DNA of 64,000 nucleotides from positions 1 to 64,000 of the forward strand of contig NZ_SEMB01000007.1 of NCBI RefSeq assembly GCF_004153225.1, written 5' to 3'. This stretch comes from Sporolactobacillus sp. THM7-7. Its GTDB lineage: Bacteria > Bacillota > Bacilli > Bacillales > Sporolactobacillaceae. Below are positions 7,070 to 16,995 of the stretch, piece after piece; positions within the stretch are counted from its first letter, which is position 1, and every line of letters starts with the position of its first letter. A program made the translations under genes and the position numbers. The notes under the pieces are model-generated. The model was not told the DNA's origin and ran no database searches. It worked only from the letters and a program-made list of their open reading frames with translations.

Positions 7070-8770
7070 CTAGACTTTTACCTTTTCAGCCAGTTTCAGC
7101 AGCTCTTTCGCATGTTTTGCCGTTAAATCCGTCATTTTGGCGCCGGAAATCATTCGTCCGATTTCACGGATCTTTTCCTTTTCGCCGAGTCTGCGAACGG
7201 TCGTACTTGTTCGATTATTTTCGGTCACCTTTTTCGATATATATAGATGATGGTCAGCCATGGCCGCCATCTGAGGCAAATGGGTAATACAGAAAACCTG
7301 AGAAGTCTTCGACAGGCTAAAAATTTTTTCAGCCATTGCCTGCGCAACCCGTCCGCTGACGCCGGTATCTACTTCGTCAAAAATGATGGATCCGACATCG
7401 ATCACTTGCTTGAACGCCGTCTTTATTGCCAACATGATTCGCGACAGTTCGCCTCCAGAAGCAATTTTTTCCAGCGGCTTAAGCGGTTCTCCTGGATTCG
7501 TCGAGATGAAAAATTCGGCTGTATCGACGCCATCCGCCCGATACGCCTGAAACGATTCGAGCGGCTCTCTTTGTTTTATTTCAGCCTGAAAAACGGCATG
7601 TTCCAAATACAGGCCGCGCAATTGGCTGTTAATAGCCTGATTAAGCCGCATCACGGTTTTTTTACGCGCTCTGGAAAGTTCCAGTCCCTTCTCTTTCAGG
7701 GTTTTTAAATGCTGCTGCAAGGCGGCGTTTATCCCCTCATATTTTTCATCCCGATGCATCAGTTCATCGCGTTCTCTCTGTATTTTTTTTAAATAATCCA
7801 ATATTTTCCGGATACTTTCTCCGTATTTTCTTTTCAATAAATGGATATCATTTAATCTGAGTTCGACCTCGTCCAGTTTTTCAGGACGATATTCCATTTT
7901 CTCAAGATATTGGCGCATCGAGGAAGTCTGCTCCTCAAGGATGTAGTAGCAATTAGAGACAGACTCTGAAAAAGCTAGAAGTTCATTATCAATATCCTGA
8001 ACGGAATTAAGCTGATCGACCGCGTTTCTAAGCGCATCCAGTCCCTTATTCTCCCCTTCCAGCCCTTCATAACTTGACTGAAGCGCATGGAACACTTTTT
8101 CAAAACTGTTCAGTTTTTTCTTCTCGTCAAGAAGCCGCTCTTCTTCGTCTGGCTTCAGCTCAGCCGTCCGAATCTCTTCGATCTGATACTGGAGCAGGTC
8201 GATCCGCCGGGCGGTCTCTTTTTCGTTCCGGTGAAAGGCCTTGCACTGCCTGGCCAGTTCCGCCGTTCGTCTGTATTGCTTGAGATAGGCCGTTCGCAGT
8301 TCTGAAATGTTCGCCCCTCCAAATCGGTCGATCAGCGGCAAGTGGCTTTCCTGACTCAATAAAAGCTGATGTTCATGTTGGCCGTGAATGTCGACCAGCT
8401 TCGAACCGATTTCTCTGAGAACGGTCAGAGTGACGAGTTTGCCGTTGACGCGGCAAATGCTCTTCCCTTTGCTCGAGATATCCCGGTGAAGGATAATCAT
8501 GCCGTCATTCCAATCGATGCCAAAGCTGTGAAGAAGCGAAAAAAGGCTGCTGTGATCAGGAACTTCGAATAATCCTTCGATTTCCGCTTTCGACTGACCG
8601 TGACGGACGTATTCCGCCGAACCTCTGCCGCCAGTCAGCAAACTAATGGCGTCGATAATTATGGATTTTCCCGCGCCTGTCTCCCCCGTAAACACAGTCA
8701 GTCCGTTTTCAAAAGAAATTTTCTGTTTTTTGATAATAGCAAAATTGACGATTTCCAGTTCGAGCAGCAT
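7070..8770 (-). CDS. recN: DNA repair protein RecN
   Basis: 566-residue SMC-like ATPase of double-strand break repair. Walker A is GETGAGKS near the N-terminus, with a long central coiled coil. The ABC signature is ASGGELSRIMLAI, and Walker B is SIIFDEVDTGVSG. The start was moved to the ATG giving MLLELEIVNFAIIKKQ, the conserved RecN N-terminus, with AAAGGA 9 bases upstream; the longer frame adds 23 unconserved residues. A terminator after tlyA suggests recN has its own promoter. argR, usually between tlyA and recN in Bacillus, is absent. Confidence 0.95.
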   Translation of the reverse strand: MLLELEIVNFAIIKKQKISFENGLTVFTGETGAGKSIIIDAISLLTGGRGSAEYVRHGQSKAEIEGLFEVPDHSSLFSLLHSFGIDWNDGMIILHRDISSKGKSICRVNGKLVTLTVLREIGSKLVDIHGQHEHQLLLSQESHLPLIDRFGGANISELRTAYLKQYRRTAELARQCKAFHRNEKETARRIDLLQYQIEEIRTAELKPDEEERLLDEKKKLNSFEKVFHALQSSYEGLEGENKGLDALRNAVDQLNSVQDIDNELLAFSESVSNCYYILEEQTSSMRQYLEKMEYRPEKLDEVELRLNDIHLLKRKYGESIRKILDYLKKIQRERDELMHRDEKYEGINAALQQHLKTLKEKGLELSRARKKTVMRLNQAINSQLRGLYLEHAVFQAEIKQREPLESFQAYRADGVDTAEFFISTNPGEPLKPLEKIASGGELSRIMLAIKTAFKQVIDVGSIIFDEVDTGVSGRVAQAMAEKIFSLSKTSQVFCITHLPQMAAMADHHLYISKKVTENNRTSTTVRRLGEKEKIREIGRMISGAKMTDLTAKHAKELLKLAEKVKV

Positions 8771-8937
8771 GTCTTTCATTCCTTTCACATCGAACACAGG
8801 TTCTATTCTTATTGTCGCCTTTTTCCCGCATTTCGTCAATGAAGAAAAACTTGGAGATGCCGGAACTGAACGCCGATAGAACCGCAGTCTGCGCTTATGC
8901 TCCTATCGCCCGTTAAATTTTATGCTTTCCGATCGTA

Positions 8938-8968
8938 TAAAAAGAGAGCCAGTTTCGGCTCTCTTGAC
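8938..8968 (-). terminator. Terminator after tlyA
   Basis: Minus-strand hairpin AGAGAGCC-GAAACT-GGCTCTCT followed by a T-run, starting within about 10 bases of the tlyA stop. It ends the nusB-to-tlyA transcription unit. Confidence 0.85.
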
Positions 8969-8971
8969 ATG

Positions 8972-9790
8972 TCATTTTTTTGTCAATGCCGCATGGGCAC
9001 AGGCAACCACCTGCTCAACCGTCTCACTCAGTCTATTTTCGGCCTGGATGACATTCAACGTCAAATGGGCAAGAAATTCAATGTTTCCGTCACCGCCGGT
9101 AATCGGCGAATAATCAAGACCGACGACGCTGAACCCCAATCCGGCCGCGAAAGATAATATGTCGCGCAAAACGTCTTCATGCACGTTTGGATCGTGTACG
9201 ACGCCTTTTTTGCCCACTTCGCCTCTTCCCGCTTCAAACTGAGGCTTAATGAGCGCGATCACATCCGCCCCCGGCTTCAGTATCGTCTTCAGTGGAGGAA
9301 AAATTTTCTTCAGAGAGATGAAAGACACGTCAATCGTCGCAAAATCGGGCGTGCCTTCCTTAAAATCTTCAGGTGTACAATATCGAAAATTGGTTTTCTC
9401 CATAACGATGACGCGTGGATCCTGTCGCAGTTTCCAGGCGAGTTGATTGTAACCGACATCCAGCGCGTACACTTTTTCCGCCCCGTTCTGCAGCGCGCAG
9501 TCGGTAAATCCGCCGGTCGAGGCGCCGATGTCCAGCATCCGTTTCCCGGAAACATCGGCGGAAAAGACTTTTAGTGCCTTCTCCAGCTTCAATCCTCCGC
9601 GGCCGACATAAGGCATCTTTTTTCCTCTGACGTTCAGGGAGACGTTCACATCGATCTTGCTGCCTGGCTTATCAACCCGCTGATCATTCATATACACGAT
9701 ACCCGCCATAACGGCCCGACGCGCCTTTTCACGCGATTCAAACCATCCCTGCCGGACCAGCAGAACATCGACCCGTTCTTTCTCTTTCAT
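8972..9790 (-). CDS. tlyA: TlyA-family rRNA methyltransferase
   Basis: 272 residues. The N-terminal S4 RNA-binding domain (about 4-65, RVDVLLVRQGWFESREKARRAVMAGIVYMN) is followed by a Rossmann SAM methyltransferase (DIGASTGGFTDCALQNGA; catalytic region TIDVSFISL; LIKPQFEAG). TlyA proteins 2'-O-methylate 16S/23S rRNA, as shown in mycobacteria; the Bacillus homologue is YqxC. Its ATG overlaps the dxs stop by one base (TAATG), so it is translationally coupled to dxs. Confidence 0.93.
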   Translation of the reverse strand: MKEKERVDVLLVRQGWFESREKARRAVMAGIVYMNDQRVDKPGSKIDVNVSLNVRGKKMPYVGRGGLKLEKALKVFSADVSGKRMLDIGASTGGFTDCALQNGAEKVYALDVGYNQLAWKLRQDPRVIVMEKTNFRYCTPEDFKEGTPDFATIDVSFISLKKIFPPLKTILKPGADVIALIKPQFEAGRGEVGKKGVVHDPNVHEDVLRDILSFAAGLGFSVVGLDYSPITGGDGNIEFLAHLTLNVIQAENRLSETVEQVVACAHAALTKK

Positions 9791-11706
9791 TATGACGAGA
9801 CCCTCTGATCCCGCCGGCCGTTCATTTTGCTTTTCCGAATCATCTGATTGAGGCGGGCTGAAATGTGATCGCTTGTCAGCCCCAGCTCTTCAAGCAGTTC
9901 CTTAACACTTCCGTGTTCAACAAAACGATCGGGAATGCCCATCCGTTCGATCATCTGATCGTGAAACCCATGATCGTGGAAAAATTCCATCACACTTGAG
10001 CCAAATCCTCCGGCAAGCGCACTTTCCTCCACGGTCAGAATCGGCCGTCCTCTCTCGCCCAGCCCTTTCAGCATATCCTCATCGAGCGGCTTGAGAAAAC
10101 GCGCATTGATCACGGAAACGTGAAGTCCCTCAGCCTGCAATTTTTTCGCCGCCTCCATCGCCGTCTGAAGCATCGGACCGAACGAAAGGATCGAGGCGTC
10201 CGCCCCTTCTTTCAGCACTTCCCAGCGGCCGATCGGAATCTCTGTCGGTTTTTCGTCGAAGGAAACGCCGATTCCGTTCCCACGAGGATAGCGGACAGCG
10301 ATCGGTCCCCGATCATATTTCACAGCTGTGTAGACCATGCTGCGCAATTCGTTTTCATCCTTGCCCATCATAATGGTGATGTTCGGAAGCAAACGAAGGA
10401 AACCGACATCAAAGACTCCCTGATGCGTCTCCCCATCTGCACCGACGAGCCCCGCCCGATCGACCGCAATCATGACATTCAGATTTTGCCGGCAAATATC
10501 GTGAATCACCTGATCATAGGCACGCTGCATGAATGTCGAATAGATGGACAGCACCGGCTTCATATTCTGTGTGGCCAGACCCGCCGCCATCGTGGCCGCA
10601 TGCTGTTCGGCGATACCGACGTCAAAGAGACGTTCCGGGAATTCTCTGGCAAATCCCTCGAGCTTGGAACCGACGACCATCGCCGGAGTGATGACAACGA
10701 TCCGTTCATCGCTTCTCGCCATCTGCTGCAGTGTATCGCTGACCACTTGGCTGTATGCAGGAGCCGCCGCCACCGGCTTGATAAAAGCGCCGGATTCGAT
10801 TTTATAAGGACCCGTACCATGCCACGTGCCGACCGAATCCATCTCCGCCGGCTTGTACCCTTTTCCTTTCTGCGTCAGAACGTGGATCAATACAGGGCCT
10901 CTTCTTTTCCTTGCAAAATTCAGATTTTCCATTAAAGCCCCGATATTGTGGCCATCTACCGGTCCAAGATACGTAATGCCCAGTTCCTCAAAAAACACCC
11001 CGGAGACAAGCAAATATTTTAAGCGATCTTTCAGTCCCTCGGCAACCGACGTCAGTTTACCGCCGAAAGCCGGAATCCGTTTCAGCAAATATTCCAGATC
11101 TTCTTTTACTTTATGATACTTTTTCGCCGATCTCAGCCGGTCAAGCATATTGTGCAGCGCGCCCACATTCGGGGCAATCGACATCTCATTGTCATTCAAA
11201 ACGATGATCATGTCTTTCTTTTGGTGTCCGATGTCGTTCAGCGCTTCAAGCGCCATTCCTCCGGTCAGCGCGCCGTCTCCGATAATCGGAACTACATCGA
11301 ACCGTTCTTTCTTCAGATCTCTGGCAACGGCCATACCCATCGCCGCCGACAGCGAGGTCGAGCTGTGCCCGGTCTCCCATACATCATGCTCGCTCTCCCG
11401 GCGTTTCGGAAACCCGCACAGTCCCTTGTACTGGCGAAGTGTGTCGAACTGCGACGCTCTTCCGGTCAGTATTTTATGAACATAAGACTGATGGCCGACA
11501 TCCCAGATTAATTTATCTTTCGGGCTATCGAAAACGCGGTGAAGCGCCAGTGTCAATTCAACAACGCCCAGATTCGGGGCCAGATGCCCGCCTGTCTTGG
11601 ACAGCTGATGAATCAGGAAATGACGAATTTCTCCAGCCAGATGATTCATTTGAGCGACAGACATTTTTTTCAGGAATTTCGGGTTTTTAATTGACGTCAA
11701 TTCCAT
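9790..11706 (-). CDS. dxs: 1-deoxy-D-xylulose-5-phosphate synthase
   Basis: 638 residues, full family length. It is a thiamine-diphosphate enzyme that condenses pyruvate and glyceraldehyde-3-phosphate, the first step of the MEP isoprenoid pathway. ThDP motif [28 protein letters not shown]; transketolase central domain [16 protein letters not shown]-terminal [10 protein letters not shown]. The order ispA-OLE-oapA-dxs links isoprenoid synthesis with the OLE complex, as in other OLE-containing Bacillota. Confidence 0.97.
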   Translation of the reverse strand: MELTSIKNPKFLKKMSVAQMNHLAGEIRHFLIHQLSKTGGHLAPNLGVVELTLALHRVFDSPKDKLIWDVGHQSYVHKILTGRASQFDTLRQYKGLCGFPKRRESEHDVWETGHSSTSLSAAMGMAVARDLKKERFDVVPIIGDGALTGGMALEALNDIGHQKKDMIIVLNDNEMSIAPNVGALHNMLDRLRSAKKYHKVKEDLEYLLKRIPAFGGKLTSVAEGLKDRLKYLLVSGVFFEELGITYLGPVDGHNIGALMENLNFARKRRGPVLIHVLTQKGKGYKPAEMDSVGTWHGTGPYKIESGAFIKPVAAAPAYSQVVSDTLQQMARSDERIVVITPAMVVGSKLEGFAREFPERLFDVGIAEQHAATMAAGLATQNMKPVLSIYSTFMQRAYDQVIHDICRQNLNVMIAVDRAGLVGADGETHQGVFDVGFLRLLPNITIMMGKDENELRSMVYTAVKYDRGPIAVRYPRGNGIGVSFDEKPTEIPIGRWEVLKEGADASILSFGPMLQTAMEAAKKLQAEGLHVSVINARFLKPLDEDMLKGLGERGRPILTVEESALAGGFGSSVMEFFHDHGFHDQMIERMGIPDRFVEHGSVKELLEELGLTSDHISARLNQMIRKSKMNGRRDQRVSS

Positions 11707-11712
11707 TTATTC

Positions 11713-12339
11713 TCACACATCCTTATTCTTCTTCCTTTTTCTCGCTCCACCGCTGTTCCTTTTTTCAACAATCTTCAAGATCGGGATATGCAGGCGTTGT
11801 TCTATAAAATAGAGCATATAGCCGGCTCTGTAAATAATTTTTGTCGCGTTGTTAATGGCAAACGTTTTGCCGAGGGCTTTTACAAAGACTGTAAGCGCCG
11901 CCACGAAGCAGGTCAGCATAACCGAAACGATGGATTCAATCAGGCTGCCGCTTTCAGCTGAAAAAAAAGCAATCAGCTCGGTCAGCACGACAGAGGCAGC
12001 AGTTCCGGACAGAATCGCGTTGATATCGCCGATCACATCCGTACAGAATGTATTGACGCGATCGGCGTTTTTCGTCAGCCAGACCGCATATTTGGCTCCG
12101 CTCATTCTCTTAGAAGCCATAGAATGAAAAGGCGCTGCGTCGGACGCGGTAGCCGCTACACCTATAATATCAAAAAAAAGAGCGATGAGTATAATGACCA
12201 GTATAACCATGACCCCGCCGACCACACCGACACGCTGCAGAACGGCGGTTGAAATTATTGAAAAAAAAGCCGCTAGCACAAGCGTGATAACGGCTAAGGG
12301 CACAGCCCATCTCAATGAATTTCTAATATCGTTTTTCAT
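11713..12339 (-). CDS. oapA: OLE-associated membrane protein OapA (DUF21/CNNM-like)
   Basis: 208-residue integral membrane protein with about four hydrophobic segments (about 12-32, 40-62, 110-130, 137-160) and a very basic C-terminus (RNSGGARKRKKNKDV) suited to RNA or membrane-surface contact. Residues around ATASDAAPFHSMASKRMSGAKYAVWLTKNADRVNTFCTDVIGDINAILSG resemble the DUF21/CNNM transporter-like domain. In Bacillus halodurans the OLE-associated protein is encoded between the OLE RNA and dxs, exactly as here, and anchors the RNA to the membrane (established knowledge). The name rests on synteny, size and topology. AGGA lies about 9 bases before the ATG. Confidence 0.8.
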   Translation of the reverse strand: MKNDIRNSLRWAVPLAVITLVLAAFFSIISTAVLQRVGVVGGVMVILVIILIALFFDIIGVAATASDAAPFHSMASKRMSGAKYAVWLTKNADRVNTFCTDVIGDINAILSGTAASVVLTELIAFFSAESGSLIESIVSVMLTCFVAALTVFVKALGKTFAINNATKIIYRAGYMLYFIEQRLHIPILKIVEKRNSGGARKRKKNKDV

Positions 12340-12375
12340 TCACTAACAATCCTATTCGGGAACGAATTAAATTAT

Positions 12376-12983
12376 GTAAAGCAGGAGGCCATTTGAAAAG
12401 TAAATATTGCGGCTTAGGTCCAGTAGGTTTTCCCGACGAATTACCTGATGTTGCCATGCAGGCAGTTTCCTTTTAAAATCCGACCGATGCCGTTGCCGGA
12501 CATCGAACTGGAACGCCACTGAGCGCGCACTATAATCCCTTTCAAATGTTGCATGCCACGCAGACAGTCTAGGAGATTTCCTCTAACACTCCGGGTTCTA
12601 TTCTATCCTCTTTTGCAGAATTGATTTCAAGACGGCGCACGGTCGCAAAGCCGGCCAAGCAGTTGCAACGTACCTGCCGCCTATCCCCTCTTTTCCACTC
12701 AAGGCAGGCTACGCTGTTCGCTTTCCAAATCAGTACTGACGAAACAGGTTTTCCACATAGTCCATTTGCCGCAAGCAAACAGCGTTACGTGTCTCCACGG
12801 GCGTAGGGTCTTCGCCCACATGCCGTTGCGGATCGCCCTGCGCCCTTTACTCCCGGGACCGACCCAAAGCTGGGCGCCCTAAGCCGGAACAAGGAACTTC
12901 ATCGATGTGCCCTTTGACGGATTTTTAGCCCCGTCTTCAAATAGAGTAGAGTGACTAGAATACTGTACCACCCGCGATTATAT
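12376..12983 (-). ncRNA. ole: OLE RNA (ornate, large, extremophilic)
   Basis: About 600 bases with no credible gene, lying between ispA and oapA-dxs. This is the syntenic position and length of OLE RNA in Bacillota. Visible pairings on the minus strand: the ends pair (GCGGGUGGU at 12967-12975 with GCCUCCUGC at 12381-12389), a long-range helix joins ACGCUGUUUGC (12775-12785) to GCGAACAGCGU (12711-12721), and there are local hairpins GGGCG..CGCCC, CGUG-GAGA-CACG and CCUGCC..GGCAGG. OLE RNA forms a membrane-bound ribonucleoprotein with OapA and affects growth under cold, ethanol and metal stress (family knowledge). Ends are estimated from the terminal helix and the promoter at 12990-13018. I cannot run a covariance search. 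Confidence 0.85.
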
Positions 12984-12989
12984 AATTGA

Positions 12990-13018
12990 ATTATAACAAA
13001 ATCAGTGCTCATTTTCAA
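12990..13018 (-). promoter_or_regulatory. Sigma-A promoter immediately upstream of OLE RNA
   Basis: Minus strand TTGAAA (13013-13018), exactly 17 bases, TATAAT (12990-12995). The predicted start (about 12983) is the 5' edge of the structured region. This suggests the RNA is transcribed from its own promoter as well as by read-through from ispA. Confidence 0.7.
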
Positions 13019-13050
13019 TATGCGTCAATGTTTTTTTTCAAACAGCCTCA

Positions 13051-13935
13051 TCAATGTGTCCGATGCAGCAGATAGGCGGCAATCTCCTCGAGCAAACCGG
13101 TTTTTAGGCCCGTGCTGCCAAGATAAGCGATTGCCCGATCCACATGCCGCGAAAGCTCCTTCCTGGCTCCATCCAGCGTCAGGAGACTGACATACGTATT
13201 TTTGTGATTCGTCAGATCGCTGCCGACCGTTTTCCCCAGTTCCGCTTCACTCCCCGTTATATCCAAAATATCGTCGCCAATTTGAAAGGCGAGGCCGAGA
13301 TGATCGGCGTACGCGGTCAGGCACTGGTACTGTTCGCGCGCCGCTTCGCCGATCAGAGCTCCGGCTTCGACAGGAAATCGAATCAAACGTCCGGTCTTCC
13401 GGCGGTGGACCGACATCAGTTTATCAATAGTCAGCGCTTGCTCTTCCGCTTCCAAATCTTCCTGCTGCCCCCCGACCATTCCCTCGGGTCCCGCCGCATT
13501 TGAGAGCCGTTCAATAATCCTGCTTTTTACCTCCCCGCTTAATAAACGGTCGGAAGCAACCACCTGAAAGGCGAGCGTCAGCAGTCCGTCTCCCGCCAAA
13601 ATAGCCGTGGCTTCTCCAAATACCTTGTGATTGGTCGGCTTTCCCCGTCTCAAGTCATCATCATCCATCGCCGGCAGATCATCATGAATCAGTGAGTACG
13701 AATGGATCATCTCCAGACCGGCAGCCGTGCAAAGCCCTTTTTCTTCATCGGTCCCCAACGCATGAAGCGTCGCAAAAAGAAGGATCGGCCGAATCCGTTT
13801 CCCGCCGGCCATTAATGAATAGCTCATGGAAGATTTCAGTTTTTCCGGAATCGGCGCAGCGTTTAAATAACGAGGTAGGACACGGTCGATCCATGCTTTC
13901 TTCTCTTTCATGTACGTATCGAGAGAGACCGTCAT
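13051..13935 (-). CDS. ispA: Farnesyl/geranyl diphosphate synthase
   Basis: 294 residues. Trans-prenyltransferase condensing IPP with DMAPP/GPP. The first Asp-rich motif is in [21 protein letters not shown] and the second is [16 protein letters not shown] binds IPP. Its ATG overlaps the xseB stop by 4 bases, giving translational coupling. Upstream of OLE/oapA/dxs in the same operon. Confidence 0.95.
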   Translation of the reverse strand: MTVSLDTYMKEKKAWIDRVLPRYLNAAPIPEKLKSSMSYSLMAGGKRIRPILLFATLHALGTDEEKGLCTAAGLEMIHSYSLIHDDLPAMDDDDLRRGKPTNHKVFGEATAILAGDGLLTLAFQVVASDRLLSGEVKSRIIERLSNAAGPEGMVGGQQEDLEAEEQALTIDKLMSVHRRKTGRLIRFPVEAGALIGEAAREQYQCLTAYADHLGLAFQIGDDILDITGSEAELGKTVGSDLTNHKNTYVSLLTLDGARKELSRHVDRAIAYLGSTGLKTGLLEEIAAYLLHRTH

Positions 13936-14198
13936 TCATCCTCATCTCCCCGAATGGAAAAAGGCGTCGCTTCACCGCTTTTGTCGATCAGCTGGTCCAT
14001 TTTTTTGCCCACCGCTGTCAGTTTATCGTGGCAGAGCTTAGAAAGCGACATGCCTTCCTGAAACAGGTCAATCGCTTTCTCAAGAGGAACGTCGTTTTCC
14101 TCCAGCTGGTTCACAATGCGTTCCAGTTTCTCCATGGCCTCTTCAAAAGTCAGTGCTTCGTTCTTATCGCTGTCTCCCCGTTCATTCGCTTCGCTCAT
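13932..14198 (-). CDS. xseB: Exodeoxyribonuclease VII small subunit
   Basis: 88 residues with the XseB core [43 protein letters not shown]. Partner of XseA. The ATG at 14198 was chosen over an upstream codon because GAGGAGG lies 9 bases before it. It overlaps the xseA 3' end by 17 bases. Confidence 0.93.
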   Translation of the reverse strand: MSEANERGDSDKNEALTFEEAMEKLERIVNQLEENDVPLEKAIDLFQEGMSLSKLCHDKLTAVGKKMDQLIDKSGEATPFSIRGDEDE

Positions 14199-15546
14199 GC
14201 ACGTTCGCCTCCTCAATCCCCCACACTTGACAGTCAATCGTACCGTCGTGCATTTTTATATCCAATGAATCGCCAGGCGTGACCGACCGGACCGAATGGA
14301 TCAGATGTCCGTCCCGATCGTACGCCAGATTGTACCCCCGAGCCATGATTTTAAGCGGGCTGAGCGCATTTAGCTGCAGAATCAGCCGCTCGCTGCTTCC
14401 TTTCTTTTGTTCAGTGAAAACGCGAATAGCCCGAATCAGCCGCTCGCCTCTTTCTTCAAGCCTATTATGCGAACGGTTCAGCATCTCTTCAGGATGGTGT
14501 TTCAGAAGAAGACGCCATAACGTTTCGAGCCGTTCCTCATATCGAGTTTTCATCCTCACTGCCGCTTTTTGCAGTCGCTGTGCCCACTCGTCGCGTTCCT
14601 GTTCCTTCTGTAAAATCAGATGCCCCGGATATTTAAAAGCATAAGATTCGCGGATTCTTTTCAGCTGCTCCTTCTCCCGGTTCAGTTTCCCCATAACGGA
14701 AAGGCTAAGTCGATCCGCCAAACCGTCGATGCGCCGGCTGAGATCCGCGGCATTCGGAACGACAAACTCGCCGGCGGCTGTCGGTGTCGGCGCTCGCTTG
14801 TCGGCGACAAAATCCGCAATCGTAAAATCAGTTTCATGGCCGACGGCGGAAACGATTGGAAGATGCGACTGATAAATCGCCTGAGCGACGATTTCTTCGT
14901 TGAACGCCCATAAGTCTTCGATCGAACCGCCGCCGCGCCCGACGATAAGGACGTCCAGAAAGGCTGCCCGGTTCGCCCGGCGAATCGCCGCGGCAATTGA
15001 CGGCGCGGCTTCAGCCCCTTGAACAAGAACCGGAAAAACGGTCAGCCTCGCCGCCGGAAATCTTCTTTTGATCGTGGTGAACAAATCCCGGATAGCCGCA
15101 CCGGTCGGCGATGTAATAATGCCGATTTCATAGGGAACCGGGGGCAGCGGTTTCTTCACCGACCGATCAAACAGACCGCGTGCTTCCAATTTCTTTTTCA
15201 GCGCCTCAAAAGCTAGATACAATCGGCCCAGACCGTCCTGTTCCATTTCTCTGATATAGATTTGATATTCTCCATAAGGTTCGTATACGGAAATAGCTCC
15301 CTGAATCAATACTTTCATGCCGTCCTCCGGCTTAAACGTCAGTCTCCGAGCGTTTCCGGCAAACATGACCGCGCGGATTCGGGCATTTTTATCCTTAATC
15401 GTCATATACAGATGCCCGCGCGAATGTCTCTTAAAGTTGGAAATTTCCCCTTTCAGCCAGACACCCTGCAGTCTGATGTCCGATTCCATCAATTGCTTAA
15501 TGTGACGGGTCAGACGGGTGACACTGACATAACGGTCACTGAGCAT
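14182..15546 (-). CDS. xseA: Exodeoxyribonuclease VII large subunit
   Basis: 454 residues. N-terminal OB-fold (about 1-100), then the catalytic domain with [37 protein letters not shown] and [28 protein letters not shown], followed by a long coiled-coil arm for XseB binding. Degrades single-stranded DNA. Overlaps folD by 11 bases. Confidence 0.95.
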   Translation of the reverse strand: MLSDRYVSVTRLTRHIKQLMESDIRLQGVWLKGEISNFKRHSRGHLYMTIKDKNARIRAVMFAGNARRLTFKPEDGMKVLIQGAISVYEPYGEYQIYIREMEQDGLGRLYLAFEALKKKLEARGLFDRSVKKPLPPVPYEIGIITSPTGAAIRDLFTTIKRRFPAARLTVFPVLVQGAEAAPSIAAAIRRANRAAFLDVLIVGRGGGSIEDLWAFNEEIVAQAIYQSHLPIVSAVGHETDFTIADFVADKRAPTPTAAGEFVVPNAADLSRRIDGLADRLSLSVMGKLNREKEQLKRIRESYAFKYPGHLILQKEQERDEWAQRLQKAAVRMKTRYEERLETLWRLLLKHHPEEMLNRSHNRLEERGERLIRAIRVFTEQKKGSSERLILQLNALSPLKIMARGYNLAYDRDGHLIHSVRSVTPGDSLDIKMHDGTIDCQVWGIEEANVHERSE

Positions 15547-16411
15547 TAATCTTCCTGCCCCGATTCCTTATTTTCGCAGCTTTTATCGTATTTTCAAGCA
15601 GCATGACGCGCGTCATCGGCCCAACGCCGCCCGGAACCGGTGTAATGAAACTGGCCTTTTCCCCGACTTCCTCAAATTCAACGTCGCCGACCAGTTTCCC
15701 GTTTTTATTCCGATTCATTCCGACATCAATCACCACGGCGCCCGGTTTAATGTCTTCAGCACCGATCAGGCCGGCCCTTCCGACAGCGACAACAAGAATG
15801 TCAGCTTGCTTTGTATAATGGGCAAGGGGCGTCGTTCTAGAATGACAAATCGTCACCGTAGCATCGTGATTCAAAAAAAGCTGGGACGCGGGTTTGCCGA
15901 CAATATTGCTTCGTCCGACAATGACGACGTGTTTACCGGCAATAGAAACATGGACGGCTTTCAGCATGTCCATGATGCCTGCAGGGGTGCACGGCACAAA
16001 CCCGTCCTGTTTCGTCATCAGTCTCCCAAGGCTGATCGGATGAAAACCGTCCACATCTTTCTCGGGACTGATCGTCTGAATCACTTTACGTTCTGAAATC
16101 TGCTTCGGAAGAGGCAGCTGAACAAGAATGCCGTGTATGTCATCTCGTTCATTCAGTTCACCGATTTTCTCCAAAAGTTCCGGCTCGGACACAGACACCG
16201 GAAATCGAATAAGCTCTGAATAAATGCCAACTTCCTTGCAGTCCCTGATTTTACCCTTAACATAAGACATTGAAGCCGGGTTCTCCCCGACTAGGACAAC
16301 AGCCAGTCCGGGCACCGTCCCCTCTGCTTTCATCTGTGCGACAACCGTCTTCATCTCTGTTCTTTTGGCTTTCGCAATGGCTTTTCCGTCGATCAGTTGT
16401 GCTGTTGTCAT
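15536..16411 (-). CDS. folD: Bifunctional methylene-THF dehydrogenase/cyclohydrolase
   Basis: 291 residues. Catalyses interconversion of 5,10-methylene- and 10-formyl-THF. Motifs: Tyr-Lys catalytic pair in ASMSYVKGKIRDC, VQLPLPKQI, NADP site GRSNIVGKPASQLF, and C-terminal TPVPGGVGPMTRVMLL. Between nusB and xseA in the conserved operon. Confidence 0.96.
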   Translation of the reverse strand: MTTAQLIDGKAIAKAKRTEMKTVVAQMKAEGTVPGLAVVLVGENPASMSYVKGKIRDCKEVGIYSELIRFPVSVSEPELLEKIGELNERDDIHGILVQLPLPKQISERKVIQTISPEKDVDGFHPISLGRLMTKQDGFVPCTPAGIMDMLKAVHVSIAGKHVVIVGRSNIVGKPASQLFLNHDATVTICHSRTTPLAHYTKQADILVVAVGRAGLIGAEDIKPGAVVIDVGMNRNKNGKLVGDVEFEEVGEKASFITPVPGGVGPMTRVMLLENTIKAAKIRNRGRKINAQ

Positions 16412-16426
16412 GCTAAACCACCTTTT

Positions 16427-16825
16427 CTACTTGTTTTCCATTTCCCCGGAAATACCGGAAAGCACGCCGTTCACAAATCGCCGCGTCTTTTCATCCCCAT
16501 ATCTCTTACATAACTCGACGGCCTCATTCATGCAGACCGCATTCGGGACATCATCAAAATAAAGCAGTTCACAAACCGCCAGGCGCAAAATGGTTCGATC
16601 GATATTTCCAATCCTTTCGAACGACCAATGAGTTAAATGTTTTTCGATCAGACGATCAATCTCTTTCAGATGGGCGGTCGTCTCGTTTAATAAACGGGTG
16701 ACAAACGGATCGACCGCGCGGTCAGCGTTATTCAGTACATCAATCGCTGTCTTTTGATCCGTGTTGCCCACCGACATTTGGAATAACGCCTTCATTGCCA
16801 TTTCCCTGGCTTGTCTACGGTTCAT
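16427..16825 (-). CDS. nusB: Transcription antitermination factor NusB
   Basis: 132-residue all-helical RNA-binding protein (MNRRQAREMAMKALFQMSV ... VLRLAVCELLYF-like RLAVCELLYFDDVPNAVCMNEAVELCKRYGDEKTRRFVNGVL). Binds rRNA leader boxA with NusE. The ATG at 16825 is preceded by AGAGGA at 8 bases; the 20 codons upstream run into the dispersed repeat at 16860 and are not conserved. First gene of the operon ending at tlyA. No good sigma-A promoter was pinned down. Confidence 0.94.
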   Translation of the reverse strand: MNRRQAREMAMKALFQMSVGNTDQKTAIDVLNNADRAVDPFVTRLLNETTAHLKEIDRLIEKHLTHWSFERIGNIDRTILRLAVCELLYFDDVPNAVCMNEAVELCKRYGDEKTRRFVNGVLSGISGEMENK

Positions 16826-16859
16826 CCCGGGTATCCTCTCTTTACAGCTTTCTTTCATC

Positions 16860-16948
16860 ATGAAGCAAAACTTGCCGACTGGCAAGTCTATAGCAGCCGG
16901 AAGCTTCGTTTTTTCTGATAATGTTTTCCGATGAACATTATTACAACC
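16860..16948 (-). repeat. Dispersed intergenic repeat, copy A (leader-like, terminator hairpin)
   Basis: One of three copies of a ~95-base sequence (also 25021-25117 and 26521-26620), sharing AACTTGCCGACTGGCAAGTC, GGCTTCG-like and TCTGAT..GTTTTCCG blocks. Minus-strand reading ends in a perfect hairpin ACTTGCC-AGTC-GGCAAGT (16870-16887) followed by TTT, about 35-45 bases before the nusB start. Copy A lacks the distal ATTCATTCTGAAC block. Confidence 0.8.
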
Positions 16949-16995
16949 TTATCATATAACATAATCGGAACATTTGCTTTTTCGTTCCAACATGT

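Noticed and set aside
12569-12806. Short ORFs on both strands inside the OLE region
   Set aside because: They lie within the structured RNA, lack ribosome sites and resemble no protein.
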